In this document: positions 9,901 to 17,484 of the stretch, piece after piece | How positions within the stretch are numbered: position 1 is the stretch's first letter | How the letters are laid out: each line of letters starts with the position of its first letter | NCBI RefSeq assembly: GCF_017313275.1 | Contig: NZ_JAFLNM010000004.1 | Span: 62,001-126,000, forward strand | Origin: Flagellimonas profundi | Lineage (GTDB): Bacteria; Bacteroidota; Bacteroidia; Flavobacteriales; Flavobacteriaceae | Length of the DNA stretch: 64,000 bases | Direction: 5' to 3' | Notes under the pieces: model-generated | Databases searched by the model: none | Told to the model about the DNA's origin: nothing | Seen by the model: the letters and a program-made list of their open reading frames with translations, nothing else | Made by a program: the position numbers and the translations under genes

Positions 9901-9996
9901 CCATTGATGCTCCTTAAGTGAAATGTATTTGTAGCCAAGTTGGGTGAGGTGTAAGATAGCCGGTAATTTGACTCTGGAATCTTCGTTGAATGTCAT
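6919..9996 (-). CDS. hsdR: Type I restriction-modification endonuclease/translocase subunit
   Basis: This 1025-residue HsdR has an N-terminal PD-(D/E)xK nuclease (RPDII near 119-123, FIEVKK near 133-138) and a superfamily 2 helicase motor. Walker A is QGSGKT (316-321), motif II is DEVH (427-430), motif III is GLTGTP, and helicase C motifs lie around LLTGFDAKHL. A C-terminal helical region of about 250 residues binds the methylase. Length and motifs are those of a complete HsdR. It is the first gene of the six-gene operon, so transcription of every downstream defence gene probably begins in the 214-bp gap before the divergent gene at 10211. The ATG at 9996 is the natural start. Confidence 0.97.
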   Translation of the reverse strand: MTFNEDSRVKLPAILHLTQLGYKYISLKEHQWDENTNVFADIFKESVHQINPELSKQDIERLYQEISLDLENEDLGKVFYDKLTERSGVRLIDFEDFENGNTFHVVTELTYKNGEDEFRPDIICLINGMPLVFIEVKKPNNRNGVIAERDRINRRFQNKKFRKFVNLTQFMIFSNNMEYDDNEIEPWQGAFYASSSYQKPIFNYFREEEGFNYTQLLQPLEPTVEEFLLKDTNYISVKNNPEYQTNKNLDTPTNRILSSMLSKERLQFILQYAFAYVKEHDGLQKHIMRYPQLFATNAIEETLEKGIKKGIIWHTQGSGKTALAYYNTHFLTDYFQRKHIVPKFYFIVDRLDLLTQARDEFTARGLKVHTVNSRDEFVADLKKNTAVYNDKGQREITVVNIHKFKEDSKVSTSTDYNTNIQRIYFLDEVHRSYNPEGSFLANLEESDRNAIKIGLTGTPLIGGDVRSKDLFGDYIHKYYYNKSIADGYTLKLIREEIETEYKIKLKQILDDLEIKKGDVERKYIYAHPSFVAPMLEYIINDFQTFRQLKDDSSLGAMVICDSSDQAETLFNIFNETYAEQEAVVPELGQAAEPDLKYLAKRKDDFKVKKAALILYDAGSKKELEAWRDDFKAGKIDILFVYNMLLTGFDAKHLKKIYLGRVIKAHNLLQALTRVNRRYKDYRFGHVVDFADISKEFDKTNRAYFDELQGILGDEMASYSNFLLSNEEIEASIQNIKESLADYDLLNAENFTSQISQINNQDEVRRIKKALEEVQALYSQIRLKGEYELLERMDFKKLNRLRIEATNRLNLINAKEAFENNEEVGNLLNMALEDVVFGFKKIGESELVLAGELKDMLKKTREALGSNFDPKDPEWISLYEELRRLFDHKNLSEVSQAEMQHNIGSLKAIHEKVQELNRRNELLRDKYQGDPKYARVHKRLLEAGKPSKLKTVIIAALQKIKEQTDLTVLTRNDSLNNESYFSSQVARWVFAEFQKSMNAPMDVATTKFITQIIVDEYLNEYHGRTA

Positions 9997-10210
9997 GAAT
10001 TAGTTTGGTTAGTATGTGGGAGAAAATTACTACAGCAAAATAGCTATTTACATTTGGATTTAAAAACTCGCGAAGATAATTCGATATCTCCAACAGAAAA
10101 TTTTCCTGATAATTATGTTGCTCAGTCAGATTAAAATCCATTGTGTTTTGAGTTTTGCCTTTATTTTGGTCTAGCTTTTTTAGATAATCTATCAGTAAAC
10201 CATTCAAATT
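9997..10210. promoter_or_regulatory. Divergent intergenic region, presumed promoter of defence operon
   Basis: This 214-bp gap separates the hsdR start (minus) from the HTH protein start (plus) and must hold promoters for both. It is AT-rich. I found no convincing -33/-7 pair or palindrome. The call rests on position only. Confidence 0.35.
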
Positions 10211-11368
10211 ATGAAGTCTAAAACGATATCAAGAAAAGAACTTTATGAACTGGTATGGACAACCCCATTGACACAGTTGGCCAAACAATATAACATTTCA
10301 GACAACGGCCTGAGAAAAATTTGCATCAAACATGAAATACCGCTTCCCAAGGCCGGACACTGGTCAAAGGTAAAATTTGGCAAAAAAGTTGCCAGAACCC
10401 CTTTGAAAAAAACAGAGAAAAAACTAGATGACATCAAACTTTACGAGAGGACAGGAAAAAATGATAAAAAAGCACATTTCAATAGCAAGTACAGTGCCTT
10501 AAAAAACGAAATTGTTAACGACCCCTCCCTACCCCTTTCCGTTCCAACAAAAATGTACAAACCCGATATTCTGGTTCAAAAGGCAAAATCCGACCTAGCA
10601 ACTTCAAACTATCAACCCAACCATCAATATCAAGATATAATCCATACAACCAAAGGATATTTAAACATTGAGGTTTCAAAAAAAATGGTTCCTAGGGCAC
10701 TGAGGTTTATGAATGCCCTAATCAAATTGCTTAGGAAAAGAGGTCATGACATTGAAATAGATGGATATAGTACTTATGCCATTGTGTTTGACGAAAAAAT
10801 CAACATACGCTGTCGCGAAAAATCAAAACGAGTCATGGTCAAAAGTGATAGGTGGACAAATTATGAATACCACGCAAGCGATATTTTAATGTTAAAGATG
10901 GAAGCAGATTACATCTTGAGAAAAGATTGGGCAGACAGTAAAAATGAACTTTTGGAGGAACAACTCGCTAAAATACTGACCAAACTGGAGTTGACGGCTA
11001 AGCAATTGAAAAAAGAACGAATCGAAAGGGAGGAATGGCTCAAAAAATTTCAGGAAGAACAAAAAATCAAACAGGAACTTCAAGATAGAAAGGACAAAGA
11101 ACTAAAATCCCTAAAATCGCTTTTCAAGGACATGAAAAGACATGAGATGACCGTAAGGCTGAGAAGTTATGTCGAAGAATTCAAAAGCCATAAGGAATCC
11201 AACGGTGAGCTGACAGAGGATTTATTGCTTTGGTTGGAATGGGCGAATGAGAAGATCGAATGGTTCGATCCTATGATTGAAAGGGAAGTTCCTTTGTTGG
11301 AAGGTGTTGAAAGAAATTCACTAATGGAAGATAACCAACATGAAAGATTAAAAAGGTTCTACCCATAA
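10211..11368 (+). CDS. HTH-containing protein, function unknown
   Basis: This 385-residue protein begins with an apparent helix-turn-helix (about 8-50: SRKELYELVWTTPLTQLAKQ, then ISDNGLRKICIKHEIPLP and the tail KAGHWSK). I recognise this N-terminus as recurring in uncharacterised bacterial proteins. The middle (about 130-240) is a globular domain of unknown fold. Residues about 245-310 are a highly charged helix, probably a coiled coil. It is transcribed divergently from hsdR and stands alone. Position beside the defence operon and integrase suggests an island gene, either a regulator or an unrecognised defence component. It has no nuclease or ATPase motif. Confidence 0.75.
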   Translation: MKSKTISRKELYELVWTTPLTQLAKQYNISDNGLRKICIKHEIPLPKAGHWSKVKFGKKVARTPLKKTEKKLDDIKLYERTGKNDKKAHFNSKYSALKNEIVNDPSLPLSVPTKMYKPDILVQKAKSDLATSNYQPNHQYQDIIHTTKGYLNIEVSKKMVPRALRFMNALIKLLRKRGHDIEIDGYSTYAIVFDEKINIRCREKSKRVMVKSDRWTNYEYHASDILMLKMEADYILRKDWADSKNELLEEQLAKILTKLELTAKQLKKERIEREEWLKKFQEEQKIKQELQDRKDKELKSLKSLFKDMKRHEMTVRLRSYVEEFKSHKESNGELTEDLLLWLEWANEKIEWFDPMIEREVPLLEGVERNSLMEDNQHERLKRFYP

Positions 11369-11678
11369 TCATGGTAAAATAACATATGTGAAATCCATGT
11401 GTATGCCGCAAATTCAAGCCTTTTTACAATGGTTACAGGGGCATTTGCCGCAAATTTCACTTTAAGAAAATATTCTTGCGCTACTAATTCAATTCTATAT
11501 CCCTGTATAACAACGATTTATTATTTATTCTAACCAGCAACATTGGCCTGCCGTGTTGCCCTCTTGCTCTTCTTCTTCCCAAAAACGTAAATTATTTAGC
11601 GCGTCACTCAAAATGCCCGAAACTTAACTTATAACAAAGGGAATAGACCATTTCAATTCAAAGGAGAGACGATAAGTT
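11369..11678. other. Non-coding gap before integrase
   Basis: These 310 bp hold no convincing gene. The 11-mer TGCCGCAAATT occurs twice, near 11404 and 11449 (about 45 bp apart). It could be an arm-type binding site for the neighbouring integrase, but that is speculative. No terminator hairpin with a T-run was recognised. Confidence 0.3.
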
Positions 11679-13010
11679 CTAAAAATTAACCACACTATCA
11701 AGAGCTTCATCAGCTTCTTTATGAATGAAATTGGCCTGATAGTTAATAGTGGTTTTTAAATCACTATGCCTATATAATTTCTGGAGCATTAGAGGATGGA
11801 TAGTGTCCCCAGCAATATTTCCAAAGGAATGGCGAGCTATGTGATTACTTAAATTCTTTTCAATTCCACATTGGACAGCAATCCTTTTGAGATACTTGTT
11901 CAATAGTTTCGTTGCATTCCTCGTTTTTCTGAAAATTTCTTCTTCATTGTTAGGGTTGACACCTTTTAAAAAATGAAATATATATCCATCATTATCAGCT
12001 TTAAACGTCTTGTAACATTCAAATATCTTGGTTGCTTTATCTGGGACGGCTAAACTTACAGACTTTTTGTTTTTGTCCATTATGTAAATTAGTCTTCCAT
12101 CTTTAATATCAGTCCACTTTAGCTTCACAACATCGGAAATTCTGATTCCCGCAAAATAGAAAGCAGTTAACCATACATTTTTTGTGTGCCAAATAGAGGT
12201 GTTTGGTTCAAGGACCAAAGATTCAATTTTCACAATTTCATCTTTGGTTAAACCAATTTTGTGACTGTTTCCAACCCTAATTTGTTCTTTGTCGTTACCA
12301 AAGGGATAAAATTTTGCGTCCACATAGCCATTCTTGATTGCTTTATTATAAAGCGTTCGTATAAAAATTAGCTGATTTGTAACAGTCCGAGGCTTTTGGT
12401 CTAAATAAATCGCACAGAAATTTTTGTATTTTTCAAGAAATGCTTCATCTATCATTTGAAACATTAAATCCTTACTCTTTTTAAACAACTTAATTGAATC
12501 GGAAAAACTATATTCACCCTTTCTACCTTTGCTTATACGCATAATGCGTCTTTTCCTAATCTCAGTTTTTACAGTTAATTTATCCTCTGATAAATCACAA
12601 TTTAGAAACTCTTGGATATTGTAGAGAATGGAAAGTTCGGATTTAGCTACTGAAAAAATTCCTCGTTCATATTTATCCTTAACCCTATCCGCAGCAAAAG
12701 AGAAAAAGGATTTAGAACCACTGGCACCCTTTAATTTTTGTTTGGCTTGCTTGGGAGTTAAATTATTCTCTGAGTTTAGAAATAAATCGTTAGTTTCTGT
12801 AAGCTTTTTAAGGAGGTGATTATTCAAACGTTTATAATTTGGGTGACTGCTTCTTATTCGTCCTAAGCGTCGATCCCAATCTTTTTCAAGCACATAAACA
12901 CCTAACCACTTATAATTCGTTTTGTAATTCGCACTAATACGTATCGCCAAAGGAATGGTTTTATCCTTTCGTATCATATTTTTTCTGAGAACAATTTTTA
13001 CACTTGCCAT
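11679..13010 (-). CDS. Tyrosine-type site-specific integrase (Bacteroidetes element type)
   Basis: This 443-residue protein has the domain order of Bacteroidetes mobile-element integrases: an N-terminal arm-binding domain (about 1-100), a SAM-like core-binding domain (about 100-230) and a C-terminal catalytic domain. The catalytic residues are visible: R290 (FAGIRISDVVKLKW), H390/R393 (HIARHSFG), H415 (YRHSDLKTT) and the nucleophile Y424 (NYQANF). The full set suggests an active recombinase. It lies about 150 bp from a tRNA 3' fragment that has the properties of an att site, so it probably mobilises the island to its left. No transfer genes are visible in the window. Confidence 0.93.
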   Translation of the reverse strand: MASVKIVLRKNMIRKDKTIPLAIRISANYKTNYKWLGVYVLEKDWDRRLGRIRSSHPNYKRLNNHLLKKLTETNDLFLNSENNLTPKQAKQKLKGASGSKSFFSFAADRVKDKYERGIFSVAKSELSILYNIQEFLNCDLSEDKLTVKTEIRKRRIMRISKGRKGEYSFSDSIKLFKKSKDLMFQMIDEAFLEKYKNFCAIYLDQKPRTVTNQLIFIRTLYNKAIKNGYVDAKFYPFGNDKEQIRVGNSHKIGLTKDEIVKIESLVLEPNTSIWHTKNVWLTAFYFAGIRISDVVKLKWTDIKDGRLIYIMDKNKKSVSLAVPDKATKIFECYKTFKADNDGYIFHFLKGVNPNNEEEIFRKTRNATKLLNKYLKRIAVQCGIEKNLSNHIARHSFGNIAGDTIHPLMLQKLYRHSDLKTTINYQANFIHKEADEALDSVVNF

Positions 13011-13164
13011 ATTAATCCAGTTAATTCTACAAAGATAAGCGGTTCATCAAATTATAGTACAGAATAAGTACAGAATAATATCATTTCAAATGAATTCATT
13101 TAATATTCAAAAATATTTATAACTCTAATTATCAGTTATTTATATATGTATTGCATCTATATAG

Positions 13165-13223
13165 CAGAGCATACCTTTTGGCTCATAACCCGAAGGTCGC
13201 TGGTTCGAGTCCAGTCCCCGCTA
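13165..13223 (+). other. tRNA(CAT) 3' fragment, candidate att site of the island
   Basis: The stretch reads as the 3' part of a tRNA. An anticodon loop CTCATAA (13182-13188, anticodon CAT) is followed by a T-arm GCTGG-TTCGAGT-CCAGT (13199-13215), the 3' acceptor strand CCCCGCT (13216-13222) and discriminator A. No matching 5' acceptor strand (AGCGGGG) or D-arm lies upstream. The 5' anticodon strand (TTTGG, 13177-13181) mismatches the 3' strand CCCGA. It is therefore not a functional tRNA. The usual explanation is integration into a tRNA-Met 3' end, which leaves a fragment at the far junction. The intact gene would then lie at the island's left end, outside the window. Confidence 0.75.
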
Positions 13224-13232
13224 CTAAACGAG

Positions 13233-13268
13233 AAGCCATTCACTTGAAAAACAGATGAATGGCTTTTT
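13233..13268 (+). terminator. Rho-independent terminator after tRNA fragment
   Basis: A ten-base stem, AAGCCATTCA (13233-13242) pairing with TGAATGGCTT (13256-13265), is followed by a T-run. It is probably the original terminator of the tRNA transcript on the chromosomal side of the junction. Confidence 0.8.
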
Positions 13269-13331
13269 TTATGCCCGGCCAGTAAGTGTCGACCGTAGCG
13301 TTCGAAACTCTATTTGGGGGCTAAATCCGAA

Positions 13332-15455
13332 TCACGCATTCACAGGTTGATTTTTTTCTTTTACGATTTTTTCCTGGATGTTTCCTGGAACGGGCTCAAA
13401 TCCCGAAAAGGTAGCTTGGAAAGTGGCTTTACCTTGGGTAAGTGACCTTAGCTCGGTAGAATATCCGTAAAGTTCCGCTTCAGGGACGGTACACCGCAGA
13501 ATCTGATACTGATCGGCGCTTTCAATTCCCAAAATAACGGCCCGACGCGATTGCAGATCGGTCATGACCTGCCCAACAGCATCTTCCGGTACTTTTACAT
13601 TAAGATTACGGATGGGTTCCAGAAGTTTGGGCCTTGCATTCAAAAAGGCGGCCCTGAAAGCATGAGCTCCCGCGATCTTGAAAGCAATATCATTGGAATC
13701 GACCGTGTGCATCTTGCCATCGTAGACCATGACACGAACGTCACGGATATAGGATTCGGTCAAAGGACCGGATTCCATCACTTCCAAAATTCCCTTTTTT
13801 ATCGAAGGCAAAAACCGCAGATCGATAACGCCGCCAACAATACAGTTATAAAAGACCAATTTACCGCCCCAAGGTAGTTCTACCTCTTCTTTGCCCCGTA
13901 TACTAAAGCCTTCGGGTTCGGCCATATCCTGGTACCAGGGTTCGATCTTCATATGTACCTGCGCAAACTGACCGGCCCCGCCCGATTGTTTCTTATGGCG
14001 ATAGCTAGCCGTAGTAGGCTGGGTTATGGTTTCGCGGTACGCAATACGGGGTGGCGAAAAATCGGCCTTGACTCCATACCCGTTTTCTAAGGTCCATTTG
14101 ATCACGGATAGTTGCAACTCTCCCTGACAGGCCAATATCTGCTGTTTTAACTCATTGGAATAAGAAACCACCACCGTGGGATCTTCGCTCTGTATTTTTT
14201 TAAGGGCCTCCATCATTTTTTCCTCATCATGCTTTTCAACAGCGGCCACCGCCCTCCGGGCACGGGCCTCGGGATATTGAACAGGCTTGATGGTTACCTG
14301 ATGCCCTTGGGTGTGCAAAGTATCGTTGGTTTCGGTATGTTTTAGTTTGAGCGAGGCGCCGATATCACCGGCGCTCAATTTTGAAACGGGCCGGCGCTCC
14401 TTGCCGTCCATGATAAACAATTGATTCAATGCCTCCGTTTCATCGTTACGGGCATTGACCAGTTTGTCGTTTGTTTTGAGTTCTCCGGATTTTACCTTAA
14501 AAAACGTAATCTGGCCCACATTTGGCAAAAATTCCGTCTTAAATACGAAAAGCACCGTAGGTTCCGTAGGCAATGGCTTTACGATCTTACCCTCGACGCT
14601 CTGCTCTGGTTTCATATCGGCCGCGGCCGGGGCCACATTATCAATAAAGCCCATAAGTCGGCCGCTGCCCATATCCTGAAGGGCCGAAACGCAGAAAACG
14701 GGAAAGAGTTCATGATTGAGCATGCCTAGTTTAATGCCTTGTCGCAGTTCTTCTTCGCTCAACGTTCCCTTCTCCACAAAGAGTTCCAATAGGTCCATGT
14801 CGTTTTCAGCGGCCTTTTCAACCAATTCGTTGTGCAATTGGTTTGCCAGTTCTTTTTGGTTATCGGGAATCGGCAATTTTTCGGGTTTTCCGCCGTCGGG
14901 ACCAAATTTGTAAAGCTTCATTTTAAGTACGTCCACAATACACTGCGCCCCATCGATGACCAATGGATATTGAATTTTTACGGCATTGGATCCGACAAGG
15001 GAGCGGATTCCTTTAAAACTATGCTCGAAATCCGCATTGGGATGATCAATCTGATTGATGACAAATATGGTGGGTTTGTTGTAGCGGGCAATATAGTTCC
15101 AAATGATCTCTGTGCCTATCTCCACACCATACCGAGCATTAATAACGGTCACGATAGAATCGGCCACACGAATGGAAGAAAGGATCTCTCCGATAAAATC
15201 GTCAAGTCCGGGGGTGTCGATAATGTTGATCTTGTAGTTGCGCCACTCGGTATGCAGTGGGGTGGCAAGGACCGAAGTCCCGCGTTCGTGTTCTATATCA
15301 TGGTGATCCGATACGGTATTCTTGTTTTCTACCGTTCCACGGCGGTTGATCAGGCCAGCCTCGAACAACATGGTTTCAGCGAGCGTGGTTTTACCGCTTC
15401 CATGGGCACCTACGAATACCACATTTTTGATATGCTTGTCATCATAAACTTTCAT
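13332..15455 (-). CDS. Elongation factor G-like GTPase (EF-G paralogue)
   Basis: This 707-residue translational GTPase has the full EF-G domain set. Its G1 motif is GAHGSGKTT (16-24), G3 is DTPG (80-83) and G4 is NQID (134-137). The switch I region reads HDIEHERGTSV (52-62), where canonical EF-G has an RGITI-type sequence. Domain IV (near RKKQSGGAGQFAQVHMKIEP) and domain V follow. Length and divergence fit the EF-G-like/EF-G2 paralogues of Bacteroidota rather than the primary fusA, which usually sits in the str operon. Such paralogues have been linked to ribosome recycling or translation under stress; here that is inference. It is monocistronic, just outside the island junction. Confidence 0.85.
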   Translation of the reverse strand: MKVYDDKHIKNVVFVGAHGSGKTTLAETMLFEAGLINRRGTVENKNTVSDHHDIEHERGTSVLATPLHTEWRNYKINIIDTPGLDDFIGEILSSIRVADSIVTVINARYGVEIGTEIIWNYIARYNKPTIFVINQIDHPNADFEHSFKGIRSLVGSNAVKIQYPLVIDGAQCIVDVLKMKLYKFGPDGGKPEKLPIPDNQKELANQLHNELVEKAAENDMDLLELFVEKGTLSEEELRQGIKLGMLNHELFPVFCVSALQDMGSGRLMGFIDNVAPAAADMKPEQSVEGKIVKPLPTEPTVLFVFKTEFLPNVGQITFFKVKSGELKTNDKLVNARNDETEALNQLFIMDGKERRPVSKLSAGDIGASLKLKHTETNDTLHTQGHQVTIKPVQYPEARARRAVAAVEKHDEEKMMEALKKIQSEDPTVVVSYSNELKQQILACQGELQLSVIKWTLENGYGVKADFSPPRIAYRETITQPTTASYRHKKQSGGAGQFAQVHMKIEPWYQDMAEPEGFSIRGKEEVELPWGGKLVFYNCIVGGVIDLRFLPSIKKGILEVMESGPLTESYIRDVRVMVYDGKMHTVDSNDIAFKIAGAHAFRAAFLNARPKLLEPIRNLNVKVPEDAVGQVMTDLQSRRAVILGIESADQYQILRCTVPEAELYGYSTELRSLTQGKATFQATFSGFEPVPGNIQEKIVKEKNQPVNA

Positions 15456-15601
15456 GATTGTTATTTGTTTTTTCAGTTCGCATCGTTAAAAATAAAGGTG
15501 CGGATTTAAAAAAAACATGACTTTTATCCATGTTGATCAATAAAAAAGAGGCTGGGTGAACAACACAGATATTAATTGCCCTGAAAACACAACTCCAGTA
15601 G

Positions 15602-15754
15602 CTATTCTTTAAACATGTACCCAAAGCGTTTTGGCCTGAAATAAGGAAGCTAATTGATAAGGAGTTTGCTGAAAAACGGATAGGTAAAGGTGACCATAGT
15701 TTTACAGATGACCATATTAAAGGCAGATCATTGGGTTGGAACCAAATTAAATAG
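15602..15754 (+). pseudogene. Decayed coding remnant, unknown family
   Basis: A 50-codon open stretch without an ATG (contains HVPKAFWPEIRKLIDKEF and GKGDHSFTDDHIKGRSLG) looks like real protein sequence but is bounded by stops. It lies in the 414-bp gap between the EF-G-like gene and the sigma factor gene. It may be the end of a lost cassette gene. No family was recognised. Confidence 0.3.
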
Positions 15755-15820
15755 GTGTTTTGAAGATGCTGTAAGTAACATATGATTTAGTGTTTCAACA
15801 TCTAGTATTGATTATTTTTA

Positions 15821-15838
15821 AAAGTTCAATTAAACGAT
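15821..15838 (+). repeat. Dispersed 18-bp cassette-boundary motif, copy A
   Basis: AAAGTTCAATTAAACGAT. An imperfect inverted counterpart (GGGTTGGAACCAAATTAAAT, 15733-15752) lies upstream, giving a structure of about 106 bp. It sits 31 bp beyond the 3' end of the sigma factor gene. Confidence 0.6.
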
Positions 15839-15868
15839 GCTAAAACTAGATTAATCCTGATTATGAAC

Positions 15869-16735
15869 TTAATCCATATACTCCTTTAGAAGGTTTATTT
15901 CTGAGGATTTACGTAATCTTTTCAATGCTTTTATTTTAATCTGCCTAATCCTTTCTGTTGTTAAGTCCAAATCATGAGCGATTTGCTCGATTCCCAAAGG
16001 ATTTTCTCCGCAAATCCCATACAGCATCTTAATTACATAAGCCTCTTTATTGGATAGTAATTCCAAAATTCCGTTAACTTCTATTTGTAAAGATGTATTT
16101 ACTAAGCTTTGATCTGGACTATTAAAACCATCAGATTCAATAAGATCGTATAAACTAAATCCTTCCTCTTCAGGTCGTAGTGACTTGTCCATGGAAATTG
16201 GCCAAGAAGAATGTTCCAAACAAAGTTGGATTTCAGAAAGCGAAAAATCAATTAATTCTGAAATTTCATCGGCAGTTGGAGATCTTTGGTGTGATTGCTC
16301 AAACTTTGTTGTTACCTCATTTATTTTACTTATCACATTTATTTTGTTCAAAGGTAACCGTACCATTCTAGATTTATCAGAGACGGCATGAATAATGCCT
16401 TGGCGAATCCACCATACAGCATAAGATATAAACTTAAACCCCCTGGTCTCATCATATTTGGAGGCAGCCTTCACCAATCCATGATTACCTTCCATGATAA
16501 GGTCATGTAAAGTGAGCCCTCGAGACTGATACTGTTTTGCAACTGAAACCACAAACCTCAGGTTTGAAACAATAAGTTTTTCCAATGCCTTGGCATCACC
16601 ATTCCTAATGCGAACGGCTAGTTCCACTTCTTCTTCCGCTGTGATCATGGGAATTCGACTTATATCATTGAGATATTTTGACAGGATATGATTTTCCCTG
16701 TTGGTAATCTGTTTGGATATGGTAAGTGCTCTCAT
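15869..16735 (-). CDS. RNA polymerase sigma-70 family factor, paralogue of the primary sigma
   Basis: This 288-residue protein has the compact layout of the Bacteroidetes primary sigma factor: region 1.2 (SKYLNDISRIPMITAEEEVE), region 2 (GNHGLVKAASKYDETRGFKF, then ISYAVWWIRQ), region 3 (about 150-200) and region 4 with a C-terminal HTH (IEQIAHDLDLTTERIRQIKI). The sequence is divergent at usually invariant places: MEGNHGL where the primary factor normally has NEGNLGL, and LYGICGENPLGIEQIA in region 4. It is therefore probably an alternative sigma factor. It is the last gene of a three-gene operon after an S21 paralogue and a NYN-LOTUS protein, 10 nt downstream of the latter. Its regulon is unknown. 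Confidence 0.85.
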   Translation of the reverse strand: MRALTISKQITNRENHILSKYLNDISRIPMITAEEEVELAVRIRNGDAKALEKLIVSNLRFVVSVAKQYQSRGLTLHDLIMEGNHGLVKAASKYDETRGFKFISYAVWWIRQGIIHAVSDKSRMVRLPLNKINVISKINEVTTKFEQSHQRSPTADEISELIDFSLSEIQLCLEHSSWPISMDKSLRPEEEGFSLYDLIESDGFNSPDQSLVNTSLQIEVNGILELLSNKEAYVIKMLYGICGENPLGIEQIAHDLDLTTERIRQIKIKALKRLRKSSEINLLKEYMD

Positions 16736-16745
16736 AAATTAAATT

Positions 16746-17480
16746 TTAAACCAATGACTTTACATAAATCAGGTTTCCATTGCCCTTGGGATTTTTACGT
16801 GATTCAATTTGAATTTGATTGATTGATTTTACCAGTGGAGTCAGTTTTCGGAATCCAAAATTCCGAGCATCGAAATTGGGTTGCTTTTTTTGCAATAGGG
16901 TCCCTACCTCTCCTAAAAAGGCCCAGCCATCTTCATCCTCCAAATCCGAAATAGTGGCGAGAATCAAATGGATGACCTGTTGGGTTATTTTATCAACAGG
17001 ATCGATTTTCGTCTTTTTAATTGTCTGGAATTCATCAGTACTGGTTTTATGAAGGATTTCAAGGTATATGAACTTATCACAGGAAACAATGAAAGGGTCA
17101 GGTGTCTTACGTTCACCTATTCCAAAAACGGTCATCCCTGCCTCCCGTAATCGAATGGCCAACCGAGTGAAGTCACTATCACTAGAGACCAAGGAAAACC
17201 CATTGACTTTACCTGAGTAAAGTATATCCATGGCATCAATGATCATCGCACTGTCAGTGGCATTCTTACCAGTGGTGTATCCATACTGTTGAACTGGTGT
17301 AATGGCATTTTTAAGGAGTACATCCTTCCATTTCACCAGACTTGGTTTTGTCCAATCACCATAAATCCTTTTGATACTAGGGTTTCCATATTTTGCGATT
17401 TCCTCCAACATTTCCTTTACATATCTCGATGGAATATTATCGCCATCTATTAAAACGGCCAAGTTTAAATCCTTTTCCAT
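16746..17480 (-). CDS. NYN (PIN-like RNase) domain protein with C-terminal OST-HTH/LOTUS domain
   Basis: This 244-residue protein starts with a NYN domain (about 5-150). The acidic residues expected of the PIN/NYN metal site are present: D12 and D14 (LIDGDN), D76 (KNATDSAM), and D101 and D103 (SSDSDF). The C-terminal 70 residues (DEDGWAFLGEVGTLLQKKQP and GFRKLTPLV) match an OST-HTH/LOTUS fold, an RNA-binding domain. The combination is known in bacterial LabA-like proteins and eukaryotic MARF1-like RNases, so RNA cleavage or processing is the likely activity. It sits 4 nt after the S21 paralogue and 10 nt before the sigma factor, so the three are almost certainly co-transcribed. Confidence 0.85.
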   Translation of the reverse strand: MEKDLNLAVLIDGDNIPSRYVKEMLEEIAKYGNPSIKRIYGDWTKPSLVKWKDVLLKNAITPVQQYGYTTGKNATDSAMIIDAMDILYSGKVNGFSLVSSDSDFTRLAIRLREAGMTVFGIGERKTPDPFIVSCDKFIYLEILHKTSTDEFQTIKKTKIDPVDKITQQVIHLILATISDLEDEDGWAFLGEVGTLLQKKQPNFDARNFGFRKLTPLVKSINQIQIESRKNPKGNGNLIYVKSLV

Positions 17481-17484
17481 TATT

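Noticed and set aside
9914..10207. 97-codon minus-strand ORF upstream of and overlapping hsdR
   Set aside because: It overlaps the hsdR start by 83 nt in another frame, its C-terminal third is only the shadow of hsdR, and no family features are seen.
13165..13223. Functional tRNA gene
   Set aside because: The 5' acceptor strand and D-arm are missing and the anticodon stem has a mismatch.
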